Both the position numbers and the translations under genes were made by a program. The notes beneath the pieces are model-generated. The model was given only the letters and a program-made list of their open reading frames with translations, ran no database searches and was not told where the DNA came from. Below are positions 36,450 to 48,953 of a DNA stretch of 64,000 nt, piece after piece. The stretch's first letter is position 1, and every line of letters starts with the position of its first letter. Source of the stretch: Punica granatum (Eukaryota; Streptophyta; Magnoliopsida; Myrtales; Lythraceae). Location: positions 42,979,885 through 43,043,884 of the forward strand of contig NC_045128.1 in NCBI RefSeq assembly GCF_007655135.1. The letters run 5' to 3'.

Positions 36450-38232
36450 GTCATCACGTTGATTATGACATTTATAGAGATCATATTCCACGGTTTCTTG
36501 ATAAAGTTCAAAACTCAAAGACTCCAATGAGATGAGCGGATTCCCCTGTCATCCGAGCCGACATCTATCTTGTAATGGTCTCATGCAGATATAATCGACC
36601 ATCTCTGAGTTAAACGTACTATCATATTCCAAAATGAGGAGGATACATATATACGAAGAAATTAGAATTGAATAGATCTCACACTCTCAGTCAACAGTCC
36701 GCAGAATGAAACGGCAACATGATCAAGTGGTGCATAGTTGAGTTACGCACCAGTGGAGATTCCCAATAAATCGATGCAATGCGACTCGATCTGAACCAAA
36801 AGATCAATTAATTATATGATGTTTTGTTCTCTTAGACCGCAATAATATTCAAAAATAAGTATAGAGCCATATAAATCCCGTGAATTTATGGATTTGGACC
36901 CACTTAGCAACCATTCGTGTACATTTCCATGGATAGGTATATAATTGAAGAGATTTTTTTCTGATTATAAAGGAGGTCCATGGTTCCAGTATCATGAAAT
37001 AGAAATTCTAATAGTTAATAAATGGAAAAAAAATAGTCAACCTAAGTATCAAATCCAGAATATCGGGCGATAGTGTATTCTACTGCGCTATACCTTATTT
37101 TGATTGATATAATAAAAAGATTCCACCTAATGCAATTATGCTTTTTAAATGTTTACCGTTAACGCAGACCAAGGTGATAACAGAATAGAGACTAATAATC
37201 TCAGCCAATAGGTCAAAAATACTTTAGTCGTTGAACCGAAAATGCCTTTCTTCTCAGAGGAATTTGGTTTTCAAATGCCTAAGCCATCTATTCATGTTGT
37301 CGTTTGTAATCTAATTCAGGAAAAAAGGATGATCAGTCGAACATAAATTAGAAGCTTTCCGTGGCGAAAATCCATCTCCATTTCCCTCTTCAATATCCAA
37401 ATCACCTTACATGATATTGTTTTAACGTTATTTTTATCGATCAGAACAATTTAATCACCCAACTTTTTAGTCGTTTCGCCAACTTAATTTAGAGGACGAG
37501 CCAAAGATTGTTGCATGTAGTATATACATCGTTCTCATTCCACCATTTTTTTTAATCATAATTGCGGGTGGAAAAGTAGAGAAAGAAGATCAAGAAATTA
37601 TAAATGAAGAGAAAGGACCGTGTGCTGGTCAAGTTGAAGTAAGCTATCATATAAGACTTTCTTAGCTATCAGGGACCCGCCATACAAAATTAAACCAAGC
37701 ACTTCGCCGTGCACCCGGCACACTGTCTGGACGACACACAAAATCCATCGACAACAGTCAAGTCCGAGCATGATTACATGTAGCTCATCATAAGAGTAAG
37801 GCAGGCAATATCCTCCCGATCGAATTCGATCGGAACGTATGCCAGCATAACGATTATCACCTGATGCGATTACAGTATATATGGCCAAGCAAACAGTCTC
37901 TACAACTTTCTTAATTTAGTGGCAGAATGCTCCAGGAGTAGCTAATATTTTAAAGATGAGATTGAGGACAGCTCATGCACGAGAGAAAGCCATGCGCGCA
38001 TGATTTAACTCGTGATAGCCTATGAAGAATCGAGAACACTAATACGTATTGTGTCATGTCCTTTTCATCCCATCACTAGTGGAAGTGTGTCGTGATCACA
38101 TTATTGCTTGCATCCATTGTCATTGTAATCGTACTTAAAATTAGCAGAAAATCATGTAAGTGAAACAACTTCTGAGAGCGTCGTGGTATAGGAGCCATTA
38201 ATTTCAATTTCAATTTGAGTCTTGGATATTGA
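36450..38232. other. Intergenic DNA, no gene recognised
   Basis: About 1.8 kb. A 96-codon leftward frame at 37598-37888 has no recognisable domain and no splice or promoter support. Remaining sequence is AT-rich. Confidence 0.5.
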
Positions 38233-38464
38233 GGGCCTGTTTGGTTTCAAGATGATATTTTAGAATCACAATTCTAATTTAACTCTACCCACTACAATAC
38301 AAAATAATTCATACAAAGTCAAAGAGTGGGCCCCATTTATACCACTTTTTTTCACAACAAAATAACATAACACATACAAAGTCAAATAGTAAGCTCCATT
38401 TATACCACTCAAAATCAAAATCAAAATCTAATTTTAAAATTTTATTATGAAATCAAACGCAACC
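38233..38464. mobile_element. Tourist-like MITE, about 232 bp
   Basis: Left end GGGCCTGTTTGGTTTCAAGA, right end TGAAATCAAACGCAACC, flanked by TGA on both sides. The interior shares CTCTACYCACTACA and GTGGGCCCC blocks with the copy at 39382-39666, and contains an internal near-repeat of CATACAAAGTCAAA (38312 and 38372). Confidence 0.7.
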
Positions 38465-39381
38465 TGATTGATTGATTGATTTATTTAAACTGAAGGATGG
38501 GTTGGTCCACCTCAACTTTGAAATTCCAAACCGAGAAGTGATTTGATGGGACATCAATCATGCAACGACGCGCAGGGCCCACTCAAGATTGGGGAGATGA
38601 GATACGGAGAATCCTACAGCGTGGCGAGCTCTGGCTGGCCCATGTAAGAACGCTCATACAGCCCAAGCATGGGCCTCGGTGAAACTCATTCGATGCTTAC
38701 GAAAGGAATATATTACAAATCTATCTATATCTATATATATAGTAATTCGAATTATCCCGACAAGAGTCTCCAATTTCTGTTATAAAAATCTCTTGTACAA
38801 TTTGTTCATATATCATCTGCACATATTTAAGTGTCCTTTCATGTTTCCGACAGTAGAGAATTGAAGTTTTCTTCTTCTTTTTTTTTTTTAATACAATGCA
38901 TGAGAGAAATAGATTGATCAATTCATGCATGCAGCAACGATTCAATTTAGGATATGTTAATTTTGTTTTTCCATGGGATGTTTACAAGTTTTACTGCAAA
39001 AATTAACAAAAAAGAAGAAGAAAATTATAGATATCAGCTTAACGAGCGTTTTTCGTGACTAATCAAGGCAATGTTATTTATGCTGACTAATTCTACCAAA
39101 ATCACCGGCCGAACAAACTCAGTGGTAGAGTTGGTAATTTTAGGCATTATCATGGGCAATTAATTGACCCATCGCGCTCGGCGGATCGGAGGATCAAATT
39201 TTCGGCAAAATAATTATTTCCCAACTAATTATTATACATTATATCGACATTTGAAACGCCTTCCTTATAAACATATTATTAATTATCAAAAGAGATATAT
39301 TGCGACATGTTGCCACTAATTCTCGATATAAAAATACATATTTCAAACTCAATTCTAGTAGCCGAATCCCCGAGAATATTA
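38465..39381. other. Spacer between two MITEs
   Basis: About 0.9 kb of AT-rich DNA. A stretch at 39117-39200 (CTCAGTGGTAGAGTTGG and nearby) is loosely tRNA-like but lacks the matching B box and cannot be called a tRNA. Confidence 0.45.
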
Positions 39382-39666
39382 GGCTCCGTTTGTTTTCAGG
39401 GTTTGATTTTAAGATTTTAATTCTAACTTTAACTCTACTCACTACACAACAAAAATCATATCTTTAAAGTCAAAAAGGTGGGCCCCGTACATAAACCCAC
39501 GTACAATTTCATTATACTCAATTCAATTTTTAATATTAAATTCTCTTAATTATTCATTACTTTTTCACATTTTTTCTCATAATTCAACATCATAATCATT
39601 ATAACCCAATTAAAATCAAAATCAACCAATTAAAATCAAAATACAACTCCTAAATCAAACGCAGCA
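39382..39666. mobile_element. Tourist-like MITE, 285 bp, TTA target duplication
   Basis: Left end GGCTCCGTTTGTTTTC; the reverse complement of the right end is TGCTGCGTTTGATTTAGG. It is flanked by TTA at 39379-39381 and 39667-39669. The interior carries the family blocks CTCTACTCACTACACAACAA, GTGGGCCCC, CTTAATTATTCATTA and TTTTTTCTCATAATTCAACA. It is the best-preserved member in the window. No coding capacity. Confidence 0.8.
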
Positions 39667-39669
39667 TTA

Positions 39670-41970
39670 ATCCCTCGGGGATTTGGTGAGTCATTTATTT
39701 TGAACTGGCATGAGAGAGACGACCACCTTTAACAAAAAGACATGTTCTTCTAGGAAAGGCAACAAAACAAAAGAATGTCGTTGTCAATGTTGTTGGAGAG
39801 CATTTTGGGGATTGGCATGGAATATAGAAGGCTGCAATGTCCACTCCATTCACTCATTTGTTTGTCTATCCTTAAAAATTTTACCAATTTTCAAAAGCGA
39901 TTAGAACGTTGAATCTGTGGCAATTTGGCATTCGCTCCCTATTTAGGAAGTGACAATGATATAATAATGACTCCCAAATCCGATCGAACCACTAATAAAA
40001 GTTTATCTAAGTAAGGTATCGGATTCAAGTAAATAAAAAAAAATTGATTTGGAGAGTTTTATTTCTTAATAAATTGACCGGGCTCGAACTAATTAATCGG
40101 GACTCGTTGAATTTTCAAATATTATAATACACACCTAAAAAGCAAATTGAATGTCATATTTAGATCGAAATTGTCGTAATGGTACCAAATTTAGATACAA
40201 TAAATCATCACGATGGCGTGCGCCCCCACTTATCAACCTTGAATTCGCAAGTTCGATACCTAGTAAAACTACTCGTATCTTTTTATTAATTATTTAAAAT
40301 TTCTCTTTCATTATACTGAGTATTCGACCGGCTTTGTAACCGAAAAGAAAAACAGAAAATCCCCGTGGCATCTACTCCATGTTGTGGTGGTTTGGGAGGG
40401 GGCAGGGGGTGAATTCCCTCGCCAGCCACCACCTCCATTCGAGGTTCCCCAACCTCTGAGGCTTTTTTTTTTAATAATTAATTTATATATATGTAGATAT
40501 TTTAATTTATAAAATATAGTATATAATATTTGAAAATGTCACGTGGTGCTGAGTCAATTACCGAGTAAGTAAAAATAGGGCAAAAAAAAAAAAAAAGAAT
40601 ACCGATGTCTTACTTAACTATATAAATGATCAGTGAAGTTTATCCTTAACTTTTTTTTTAATGCAAAAATACGGATCCTCTATATATATATTCTTCTTGA
40701 TAAAATGGATTACCAGGAAGCTACATATTCTGCCTCGAACTTTCATTTTATTTAACTTGTAAAACTCTTTGGCCACTTTTGTTTCCGTTCTTATAAGCTT
40801 ACCTAATAATAAGCAAGCAGAGACCTTTATCTTGCTTGATTTTGGTGCTTGTGATTTCTCTTATATATATATAGTTATTATTGAACTAATTAAAAGAAAA
40901 ATAACGAGTACGGATGCTTGCCTAAAACTTTTGTTTCATCCTTTACTTTCATTCATTCATATATATTATTAATGAAAACTTCAATCTACAATTGTTTTGC
41001 CAGAAGCAGTCAAACATGCTCTTGTATTCAAAAAAGGAAATTATATATGTATCTATATATATATAAATAAATTTAATTCATTTTCTAAGGATAAGGATCA
41101 TTTTGGCAAGAAACATGTTCAACCATGCTATGATATTTCAATATCAAAATTTTCATATATAATATTATAATATAAGTTATGAGAATTATGCGAAATAAAC
41201 TAGAAAGTATACAATACGGTCATTTGGGAAAGATTGTATCATATTTTCGAGTCTCATACGTGAAATATTAAAATCAAATCTCAACTATCAAAAGTTTTAA
41301 AATCTTATCCGTTGAAATTTTCAAAATGATGCGTATATGTCGGGAGATTTATGACGCAATCATCAAAAAATGATGACATGGTGCATTCAATTATTATTAT
41401 TAATATTATTAGGATAAGTGTTATTTCTTTTCGTTCATTCGTCAAACTGATATATACGGTTAACAACATAACCAAGAAACAACACAAAACTGTGCACCTA
41501 GGTCAATCCTAATAAAGGAGCCAAACTAGATCTAGCTATCTTACTTTTGTACATGGGAGAACAAAAATTCTTTCTTGGACATATAAAACAATGCTCTTAC
41601 CTAACTACTTATTAACCGAAGATGCAGCCTTCTTGAAAATCCTGTTTTTTCTCTTGTTCCAAACAAGGATGGAGAGATGACTTGAACAAGGTAAGATCAT
41701 AGTTCATCGTTAAGTTAACTTCGATGATTTACACTTCTAGGAACCGTAGGCTTCCTATGAACTGCTTGACTTTGGTAATAGTGATTGAACTGTGGGAACT
41801 CACGCTGATTGTGCAACCGCGCCTCATTTCGAATATACCAATGGATGTATGGATTGTTTTAAACATCATTATCAGTGTATAATTCAATCAGTGACAATTC
41901 AGCTCTCTTAAGAACCTCGGTTTGCTTTAGCTTTCCTTAATAAGCTTTCGTTGAACTTTGTGAAACTCCA
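39670..41970. other. AT-rich intergenic DNA
   Basis: About 2.3 kb. A possible tRNA-derived SINE remnant lies near 40205-40265 (GATGGCGTGCGCC ... CGCAAGTTCGATACC, with the latter B-box-like). Several ATAT microsatellites occur (40681-40690, 40861-40873, 41054-41064). No gene was seen. Confidence 0.45.
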
Positions 41971-42300
41971 GGGACCAAACAGACAGTACAATGGGTTCGA
42001 GGAAGTTGCAGCGGAGATGCAGAAACACGAACTCTTGGCAAAGAACGAGAAGGATTTTAGGCAAGATGAATTTGATTTAAGGGGCACATTACATCCGATA
42101 CACAAAGCTGTTATTTTGGCCTTCGCAACATCTGTAATTTATTTTTGGATCTCAATGCACTTTATACTCTTGCCTTCAACCCAATCCAATTAAGTTGTTG
42201 GAAATTTGGAAACTACACTGCAGGGCCTTGTTCTTAATCAGTTCTTAGCTTCTGAAGTCGGTGATGAAAACACGAGACTTATCTACATCACAAATGGGAA
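41971..42300 (+). pseudogene. Unidentified exon-like fragments
   Basis: After a TCCAG acceptor-like site, a frame reads GPNRQYNGFEEVAAEMQKHE and continues with LAKNEKDFRQDEFDLRGTL and HPIHKAV to about 42119. After another GCAG site at 42224, GLVLNQFLASEVGDENTRLI follows. Composition (Glu/Lys/Gln-rich, little low complexity) looks like real protein, but I could not name the family and the frame stops soon on either side. It may be a remnant of a gene disrupted or truncated before the Copia insertion 300 bases downstream. No complete gene can be built. Confidence 0.35.
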
Positions 42301-42602
42301 AGATGACCATTGTGCTTAAAGCTCAGGGCACGAGACTTTTTGATGGCCATGAAAGGGTTCCCTCCCTGGCAAAAAGTTCGGAGCAATAGGAACTTTGTCA
42401 ATCCTCAAGTCCATGAATGGAGCAACAATAATGATCTCGCAAGGACCCTCCTTAACATTATTGACAGAATTCTCAAAGAAGATCAAAACTTGATTTATTC
42501 TATTGTAATGAAACATCGAAGTTTATGATGCGGTGCTCCTGGAAGTGTGTTATAATTCTGATATACTTTGTCAGAATTTTAAGTTTGTGATTATCGAAGT
42601 GT

Positions 42603-42607
42603 GTATC
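42603..42607 (+). repeat. Left target-site duplication (GTATC) of the Copia element
   Basis: GTATC immediately precedes the TG of the 5' LTR and recurs at 50631-50635 immediately after the CA of the 3' LTR. Five bases is the normal Copia integrase stagger. Confidence 0.9.
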
Positions 42608-44284
42608 TGTTGGGAATTGGTGTATGCCCTAGAGGCAATCTATAATCAGTTCTGTAATATGATATCTATTTCATTATATTACGAGGCATATCTGTTATTG
42701 TGTAGATTGCGCTAAATATGATTTTACACAATAATGTCCTTGGAATAGTAGGTTCAATAGGCATCAAGTGTGACCTGATTGTGAGATCCTATAATTACTG
42801 AACATTATTCCTAAATGTCCATAGTCAAAGTATTATCGTTAATTAGGACAACGGTAATACGGTTAGACTAGTGTGAGTGTTGATTGATGACCAAATCTCA
42901 TAGGTCATGGATATGGAGATATCAAATCACACCACATGTATACATTAAGAGTAATGTGTATTGGACTGACCCGCCATGAGATTGCTACATGGGTTGTTAC
43001 GTGACTGTCATTAGTATATCTCAAAGTGACTATAGTGTAATGGTCCTTTGACTTGAGGTCACCATGGATTCCTACGTGTAATGTCGTATATTTTGATACT
43101 GTCAAACGCCACCGTAACTGGCTGGTTATAAAGATAGTTATTGGGTATGCCACAAAGCATGGAAAAGAATGTGAGTGACCAAGATAGGATTTGTCCCTCC
43201 TACAAAACGGGAGCGATATCTCACGGCCACTTGGTGGTTAAGTCTAAAAGTGTATGCATACCCAAATGAGTCGATATAACGATATCGAGCTCATTTGTTC
43301 TGATAGACTTAACCGGTAAACCAAGAAAGAGAAATATTGAGCCATACAAGGATGTCATCGACCATGCCTTGGGCTCAATAGAGATATAGGGGACAATGGA
43401 TTATATTACACGGTAATATAGGTCACGAGGTTCGTCGAGAAATTGACTTTCCGATTACTTGAGTAACAGTGATGCATTGCTAGATGCCGCTCATTGTTTG
43501 TAATATTAAAATAGAGATTTCGATATTACTATCAACGTAATTGGGAACCTACAGGGTCACACACTACGACTAACTTGACGAGATATTTTGAAACAACAAA
43601 ATTGTCTAATAAAGATTAGATGATTTATGGTGCGACCGATTAATCGGATATTTAATGAGATTAAATTTGCCGATTAATTAGACCCGATTTATTAGATTTA
43701 ATGGTGTGCTAAGTGGTTATTTTTATGGAACCACTTGGAGCCAATTATAGAAAGAAACATGGGCCAATTGTATGATAACACTTAGCTATACACATGGACT
43801 AATTAAATGATGTCACCTAGACTTACACATGTCACTTGGAGCCTTGATTCTCCTTAATCCCACATCGGTGGGGCTTTGAATTTGTCTTCCCCATATTGCT
43901 TATAAAAGGGGCAGCATGCATGTTTAGATATAAGAGATATATATATACATGTATATGGGTATACGTGTATAAATGTAAGGAAATTCAAGTTGAATTGTTC
44001 AATTTGAATTAATCCTACTAGTCTAATAAATTTCGGGTGTCGCATCGGGGTGTTTCTTTCGAGTGTTGGTCGCTAGCACCGCCGATCTCGAAAACTCGTC
44101 GACAAAGTCGGTGTGGATACCAGTAGAGGCGTCACGCGTGGGACGCTCGGTCGACAACTTTAAATATTCCAGGTACGCTTTTATTTACTCTTACTCTTCT
44201 AGTATGTCTTGGAATTAGTTTCACGGGTATGAAATTTTGAATTTCTGTTCCTTTTCGCTTCCGTTGCGCCCCGTGGAACTAGCA
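42608..44284 (+). repeat. 5' LTR of the Copia element
   Basis: Begins TGTTGGGAATTGG and ends GGAACTAGCA. It carries a TATA box TATAAAAGGG at 43901-43910, so transcription probably starts about 30 bases later. It matches 48954-50630 at a constant offset of 6346 bases. Confidence 0.95.
43901..43910 (+). promoter_or_regulatory. TATA box in the 5' LTR
   Basis: TATAAAAGGG, a near-perfect plant TATA box, with about 375 bases of LTR left after it for R and U5. The same site occurs in the 3' LTR at 50247-50256, where it could drive read-out transcription towards 51 kb. Confidence 0.6.
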
Positions 44285-44286
44285 AT

Positions 44287-44298
44287 TGGTATCAGAGC
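44287..44298 (+). other. Primer-binding site for initiator tRNA-Met
   Basis: TGGTATCAGAGC starts two bases after the 5' LTR and is complementary to the 3' end of plant initiator tRNA-Met, the usual Copia minus-strand primer. Confidence 0.9.
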
Positions 44299-44985
44299 CT
44301 AGCTAGTTAGAATCTGAGTAGATAATAGCATAAAATATGATTTTATGCTTGGTACTGGTATGATTATGTTTGATATTTGCGGTGCATGACTGTTAGACAT
44401 GGACTATGTCCTAGTTGTGTTAGTATAATAGTTATACGTGTGGACTATTATGTAATAGTTACATAATAATGTATAGTGAGATCGATTAAATGTTAATCAA
44501 ATCCCTCAAAATATTAAGTCCATATCCTTCCACCGTGTAACGCTCGTCAATACCAAGATCGATGAGTGTGTAGACCTTGCCTTCGCAGGATGCCCTTATC
44601 TATCCTAGTAAGACGTTGTGTTTACCAGTGGGTCGGACTTAACTGAGCAAGCCTAATAGGATTAGGAGTTCAGAGGCATGTAGTTGGGCATCGATCTATA
44701 AGATAGATTTGAATAAGGAGTTATTCACCCAACTAATCAAGAGTTGCATGTGATGCAATTGGGAAAGTGAGTTCCCTACCTAAATAGCCAGTTCTGGGTG
44801 AATCAGCCCTTGCTGACTCAGAGCTTGGTGAGATATGGATCTTGAGCTACTATGAGAATGATATTCTCTGAATCAATGTTGAGGGTCATTGATTTGATAT
44901 AAATAGTGGGAGCAATATTTATAAAGTCCTCATTAAATATTGTTGTGTCATAATACTTATTTTGTATATTTCTATGGTAGTTACC

Positions 44986-47900
44986 ATGGCAGGGAGCACT
45001 TCTAGTACTTTCTGTTTGCGATCCGTCCTTGATAAGGACAAACTGTCAGGGAATAATTTCCTTGGTTGGTATCGAAACTTGAGAATTGTTCTCACCCAAG
45101 AAAAGAAACTATATGTCTTAGAGCAACCTCTTCTTGCGCCACCGCCTGACGATGCCCCCCAAGCTGAGAAAGATGCTTATAGTAAGCATCATGATGATGC
45201 CGTAAACGTCGGATGTCTCATGTTAGTCACCATGGACTCGGAGCTTCAGAAGCAACACGAGAACATGAAGGCGTACGATATGATCGTGCATCTCAGGCAG
45301 CTCTATCAAGAGCAGGCCCGACATGAGAGATTCGAGATCTCTAAAGCACTTTTTCAGGCAAGGTTGATTGAGGGTAGCCCGGTGGGTCTTCATGTACTCA
45401 AGATGATTGGGTACGTTGAGACTCTGGGAAGACTGGGATTTCCTCTTGGTCAAGAGTTGGCCACAGATTTAGTCCTACAGTCGCTGCCCAGCAGTTATAG
45501 TCAGTTCATTATGAGCTATAATATGAATGACTACAATAAACCATTGCCTGAACTGCTTAGCATGTTGAGAACAGCTGAGCATGATATCAGCAAGGGGACG
45601 TCCGTTCTAATGGTCCAAGGGACCAAAAGAAAGGGCAAGAGCAAGAGTAAAGGCAAGAAGGCTAAAGGTGCATCCAATTTTGACTTGGGTGCGTTGAAGC
45701 CTAAAGCCAAGGTGGCGAAGAATGATTACTGCTTCCATTGTGGCAACACTGGACATTGGAAGCGGAATTGTAAGATATACCTAGAAGAGTTGAAGAAGAA
45801 GAAGGGAAGTGAGACTTCCACTTCAGGTATCCATGTTATAGAGATTAATGTATCTACTACTTCTACATCTTGGGTATTAGATACCGGATGTGGTGCTCAT
45901 ATTTGTGGAAATATGCAGGACCTAAAGGACAGTAGATCGTTGACAAAGGGCGAGGTGGACCTACGAGTTGGAAATGGAGCAAGAGTTGCTACATTAACTG
46001 TAGGGACTTATCACCTAGTTTTGCCTACTGGGCTTGTATTAGATCTTAACGACTGTTATTATGTACCTGCTATTAGTAGAAACATAATATCTGTTTCTTG
46101 TTTGGACAAGAAGGGATTTTGTTTCACTATCAAGAACAAGTGTTGTTCTATGTACATGAATGATGTATATTATGGCAGTGCACATTTAAGTAATGGTCTG
46201 TATGTTCTTGATCTAGATACGCCTATTTATAATGTGGAAACCAAACGGCTCAAATCTAATGATTCGAACCCGACTTACCTCTGGCATTGTCGTTTAGGCC
46301 ATATTAGCGAGAATCGCATCTCTAGACTCCATAAGGATGGATTACTGGACTCGTTTGATTTAGAATCGATCGAGACATGCGAACCTTGCTTAATGGGGAA
46401 AATGACTAAGGCCCCTTTTACCGGAAAAGGTGAGCGAGCTAGTGATCTTTTGGCTCTCATACATACCGATGTATGTGGACCAGTGAACAAGCTTGCTAGA
46501 GGTGGGTATCTCTACTTTATTACATTTACTGATGATTTCAGTAGATTTGGATATGTGTTTTTGATGAAACACAAATCTGAATCCTTTGAAAAGTTCAAAG
46601 AATTTAAGAATGAAGTGGAGAATCAGTTGGGTAAGAGCATTAAAGTTCTTCGATCAGATCGAGGAGGTGAATATTTGAGCTATGAGTTCGCTGACTATCT
46701 TAAACAGTGTGGGATTTTATCTCAACTGACTCCACCTGGAACACCACAATGGAATGGTGTAGCTGAGAGGAGGAATCGAACTTTATTAGATATGGTTCGA
46801 TCTTTGATGAGTCATGCAAACTTACCTGACTCCTTCTGGGGATATGCTCTACAGACAGCTGCTCTCATATTAAACAATGCTCCGTCGAAATCAGTTGAAA
46901 GGACACCATATGAGATGTGGTATGGGAAACGTCCCAAGATGTCTTTTCTAAAGATATGGGGTTGCGAAGCTTATGTGAAGAGATTGTCTTCGGATAAGCT
47001 TGGCCCTAAATCGGACAAATGTTACTTCGTGGGGTATCTTAAGGAAACTCGAGGATACTATTTCTATAATCCCATCGAGGGCAAAGTGTTTGTCGCTCGA
47101 ACTGCGGTATTCCTTGAGAAAGAGTTTCTCTTCAAAGGAACTAGTGGGAGGAAATTAGAACTTGGGGAAGTTCTACCACAAAATGACATTGACCAATCGA
47201 CGGGCAATGTTGCAGAACAAGTATCACAAGTTGTTGTGGCACAATCTTCTACACAGGTGACACATGAGCCTCGTAGGTCTAGTAGGATACGTCATGAGCC
47301 CGAGAGATATGGATTTCTCGTGACTCAAGACAATGACGTATTGCTCATAGATAATGATGAGCTTACAACCTATGCGGAAGCCGTAATAGGCCCAGACTCT
47401 GAGAAATGGCTGGAGGCCATGAGATCTGAGATGGAGTCCATGTACACTAACCAAGTATGGACTTTGGTTGATCCACCTGAAGGGGCAAAACCCATTGGGT
47501 GTAAGTGGGTCTTCAAGAAGAAGACTGACATGGACGGTAATGTGATTACCTTTAAGGGCCGACTTGTGGCAAAAGGTTTCAGACAAGTTCATGGTGTTGA
47601 CTATGACGAAACCTTTTCCCCGGTAGCTATGCTTAAATCCATCAGGATCTTGCTTGCAATTGCAGCTTATTATGATTATGAGATCTGGCAAATGGATGTC
47701 AAAACTGCTTTCCTGAACGGGAAGCTCCTCGAGGATGTGTTTATGACACAACCTGAGGGTTTTGTCGATCCACATTGTGCCGGAAAGGTTTGTAAGCTAC
47801 AACGGTCTATTTATGGACTGAAGCAAGCTTCTAGGAGCTGGAATCTTCGTTTTGATGATGCAATCAAAGAGTTTGGTTTCATCAAGAATGAAGATGAACC

Positions 47901-48939
47901 CTGTGTTTACAAGAAGGTTAGTGGGAGTGTAGTAATCTTCCTGGTGTTGTATGTAGACGACATACTTCTGATTGGAAATGACATTCCTTCCCTACAGTCT
48001 GTGAAGACTTGGTTGGGAAGGTGTTTCTCTATGAAGGACTTAGGCGAAGCTACCTACGTGCTAGGTATTAGGATCTATAGAGATAGATCCAAGAGACTGC
48101 TTGGCCTAAGTCAGAGTGCATACATAGATAAAGTGCTTCGGCGATTTAGCATGTAGGATTCTAAGAAAGGGTCGCTGCCTATGTTACATGGCATAAGCCT
48201 TTCGAAGGCTCAGTGTCCTTCTACTCGAGAGGAGAGGGACCGCATGAATAGGATTCCATATGCGTCAGCTATTGGATCCATCATGTATGCTATGTTATGC
48301 ACTCGATCAGATGTCTCGTATGCTTTGAGTATGACGAGTCGATACCAATCAGATCCAGGTGAAAGACACTGGATTGCAGTAAAGAACATCCTTAAGTACT
48401 TACGAAGGACTAAGGAGATGTTTTTGGTATATGGAGGCGAAGAAGAGCTCGTTGTAAGAGGTTACACCGATGCTAGTTTCCAGACCGATAAGGACGACAG
48501 TAGATCGCAGTCAGGGTATGTGTTCTGCCTGAATGGAGGTGCTGTGAGTTGGAAGAGTTCCAAACAGGAGACAGTAGCCGATTCTACCACAGAGGCCGAG
48601 TATATTGCTGCCTCTAACGCTGCAAAAGAGGCCGTTTGGATCAAGAAGTTCGTGACAGAACTTGCTGTGGTTCCTAGCATCGTAGACCCAGTGGATCTCT
48701 ATTGTGACAACAATGGAGCCATTGCGCAAGCTAAGGAACCCAGGTCTCACCAGCGATCCAAACATATACTCAGACGCTTCCATCTCATTCGCGAGATCAT
48801 CGACAGAGGAGATGTGAAGATATGCAGAATACCAACAGATGAGAATCTCGCAGATCCACTTACGAAGCCTCTTGTGCAGCGCAAGCACGAGGCTCACACT
48901 AGATCTATTGGCATTAGACAGATGCCAGATTGGCTCTAG
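44986..48939 (+). pseudogene. Copia Gag-Pol polyprotein frame, interrupted by one stop
   Basis: Open from 44962 to a TAG at 48154-48156, then in the same frame to a stop at 48937-48939. The ATG at 44986 (ACCATGGCAGG) has better context than 44962. Gag comes first, with a zinc knuckle CFHCGNTGHWKRNC near 45733. Protease: VLDTGCGAHICG near 45876. The pre-integrase HCRLGH motif and CEPCLMGK precede integrase, whose acidic triad is seen in HTDVCGP (46465), LRSDRGGEY (46650) and GVAERRNRT (46756). Reverse transcriptase: WVFKKK, KGRLVAKGF, QMDVKTAFLNG, and YVDD (47950). RNase H: YTDASF, TEAEYIA, DNNGAIA, then LADPLTKPL. The TAG lies between reverse transcriptase and RNase H, so about 260 C-terminal codons would be lost. 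No frameshift was seen. Confidence 0.9.
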
Positions 48940-48942
48940 TGC

Positions 48943-48953
48943 AAGTGGGAGAT
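48943..48953 (+). other. Polypurine tract of the Copia element
   Basis: AAGTGGGAGAT directly before the 3' LTR, the plus-strand priming site in Copia elements. Confidence 0.75.

Noticed and set aside
37598..37888. 96-codon minus-strand frame in the intergenic region
   Set aside because: No recognisable domain, no splice or promoter support, and AT-rich surroundings; kept as unassigned DNA.
39117..39200. Possible tRNA or SINE (CTCAGTGGTAGAGTTGG)
   Set aside because: A-box-like only; no B box or cloverleaf could be formed.
42905..43153. Identical 82- and 63-codon frames at 42.9/49.3 kb and 43.9/50.2 kb
   Set aside because: They lie within the two LTRs and are duplicated only because the LTRs are.
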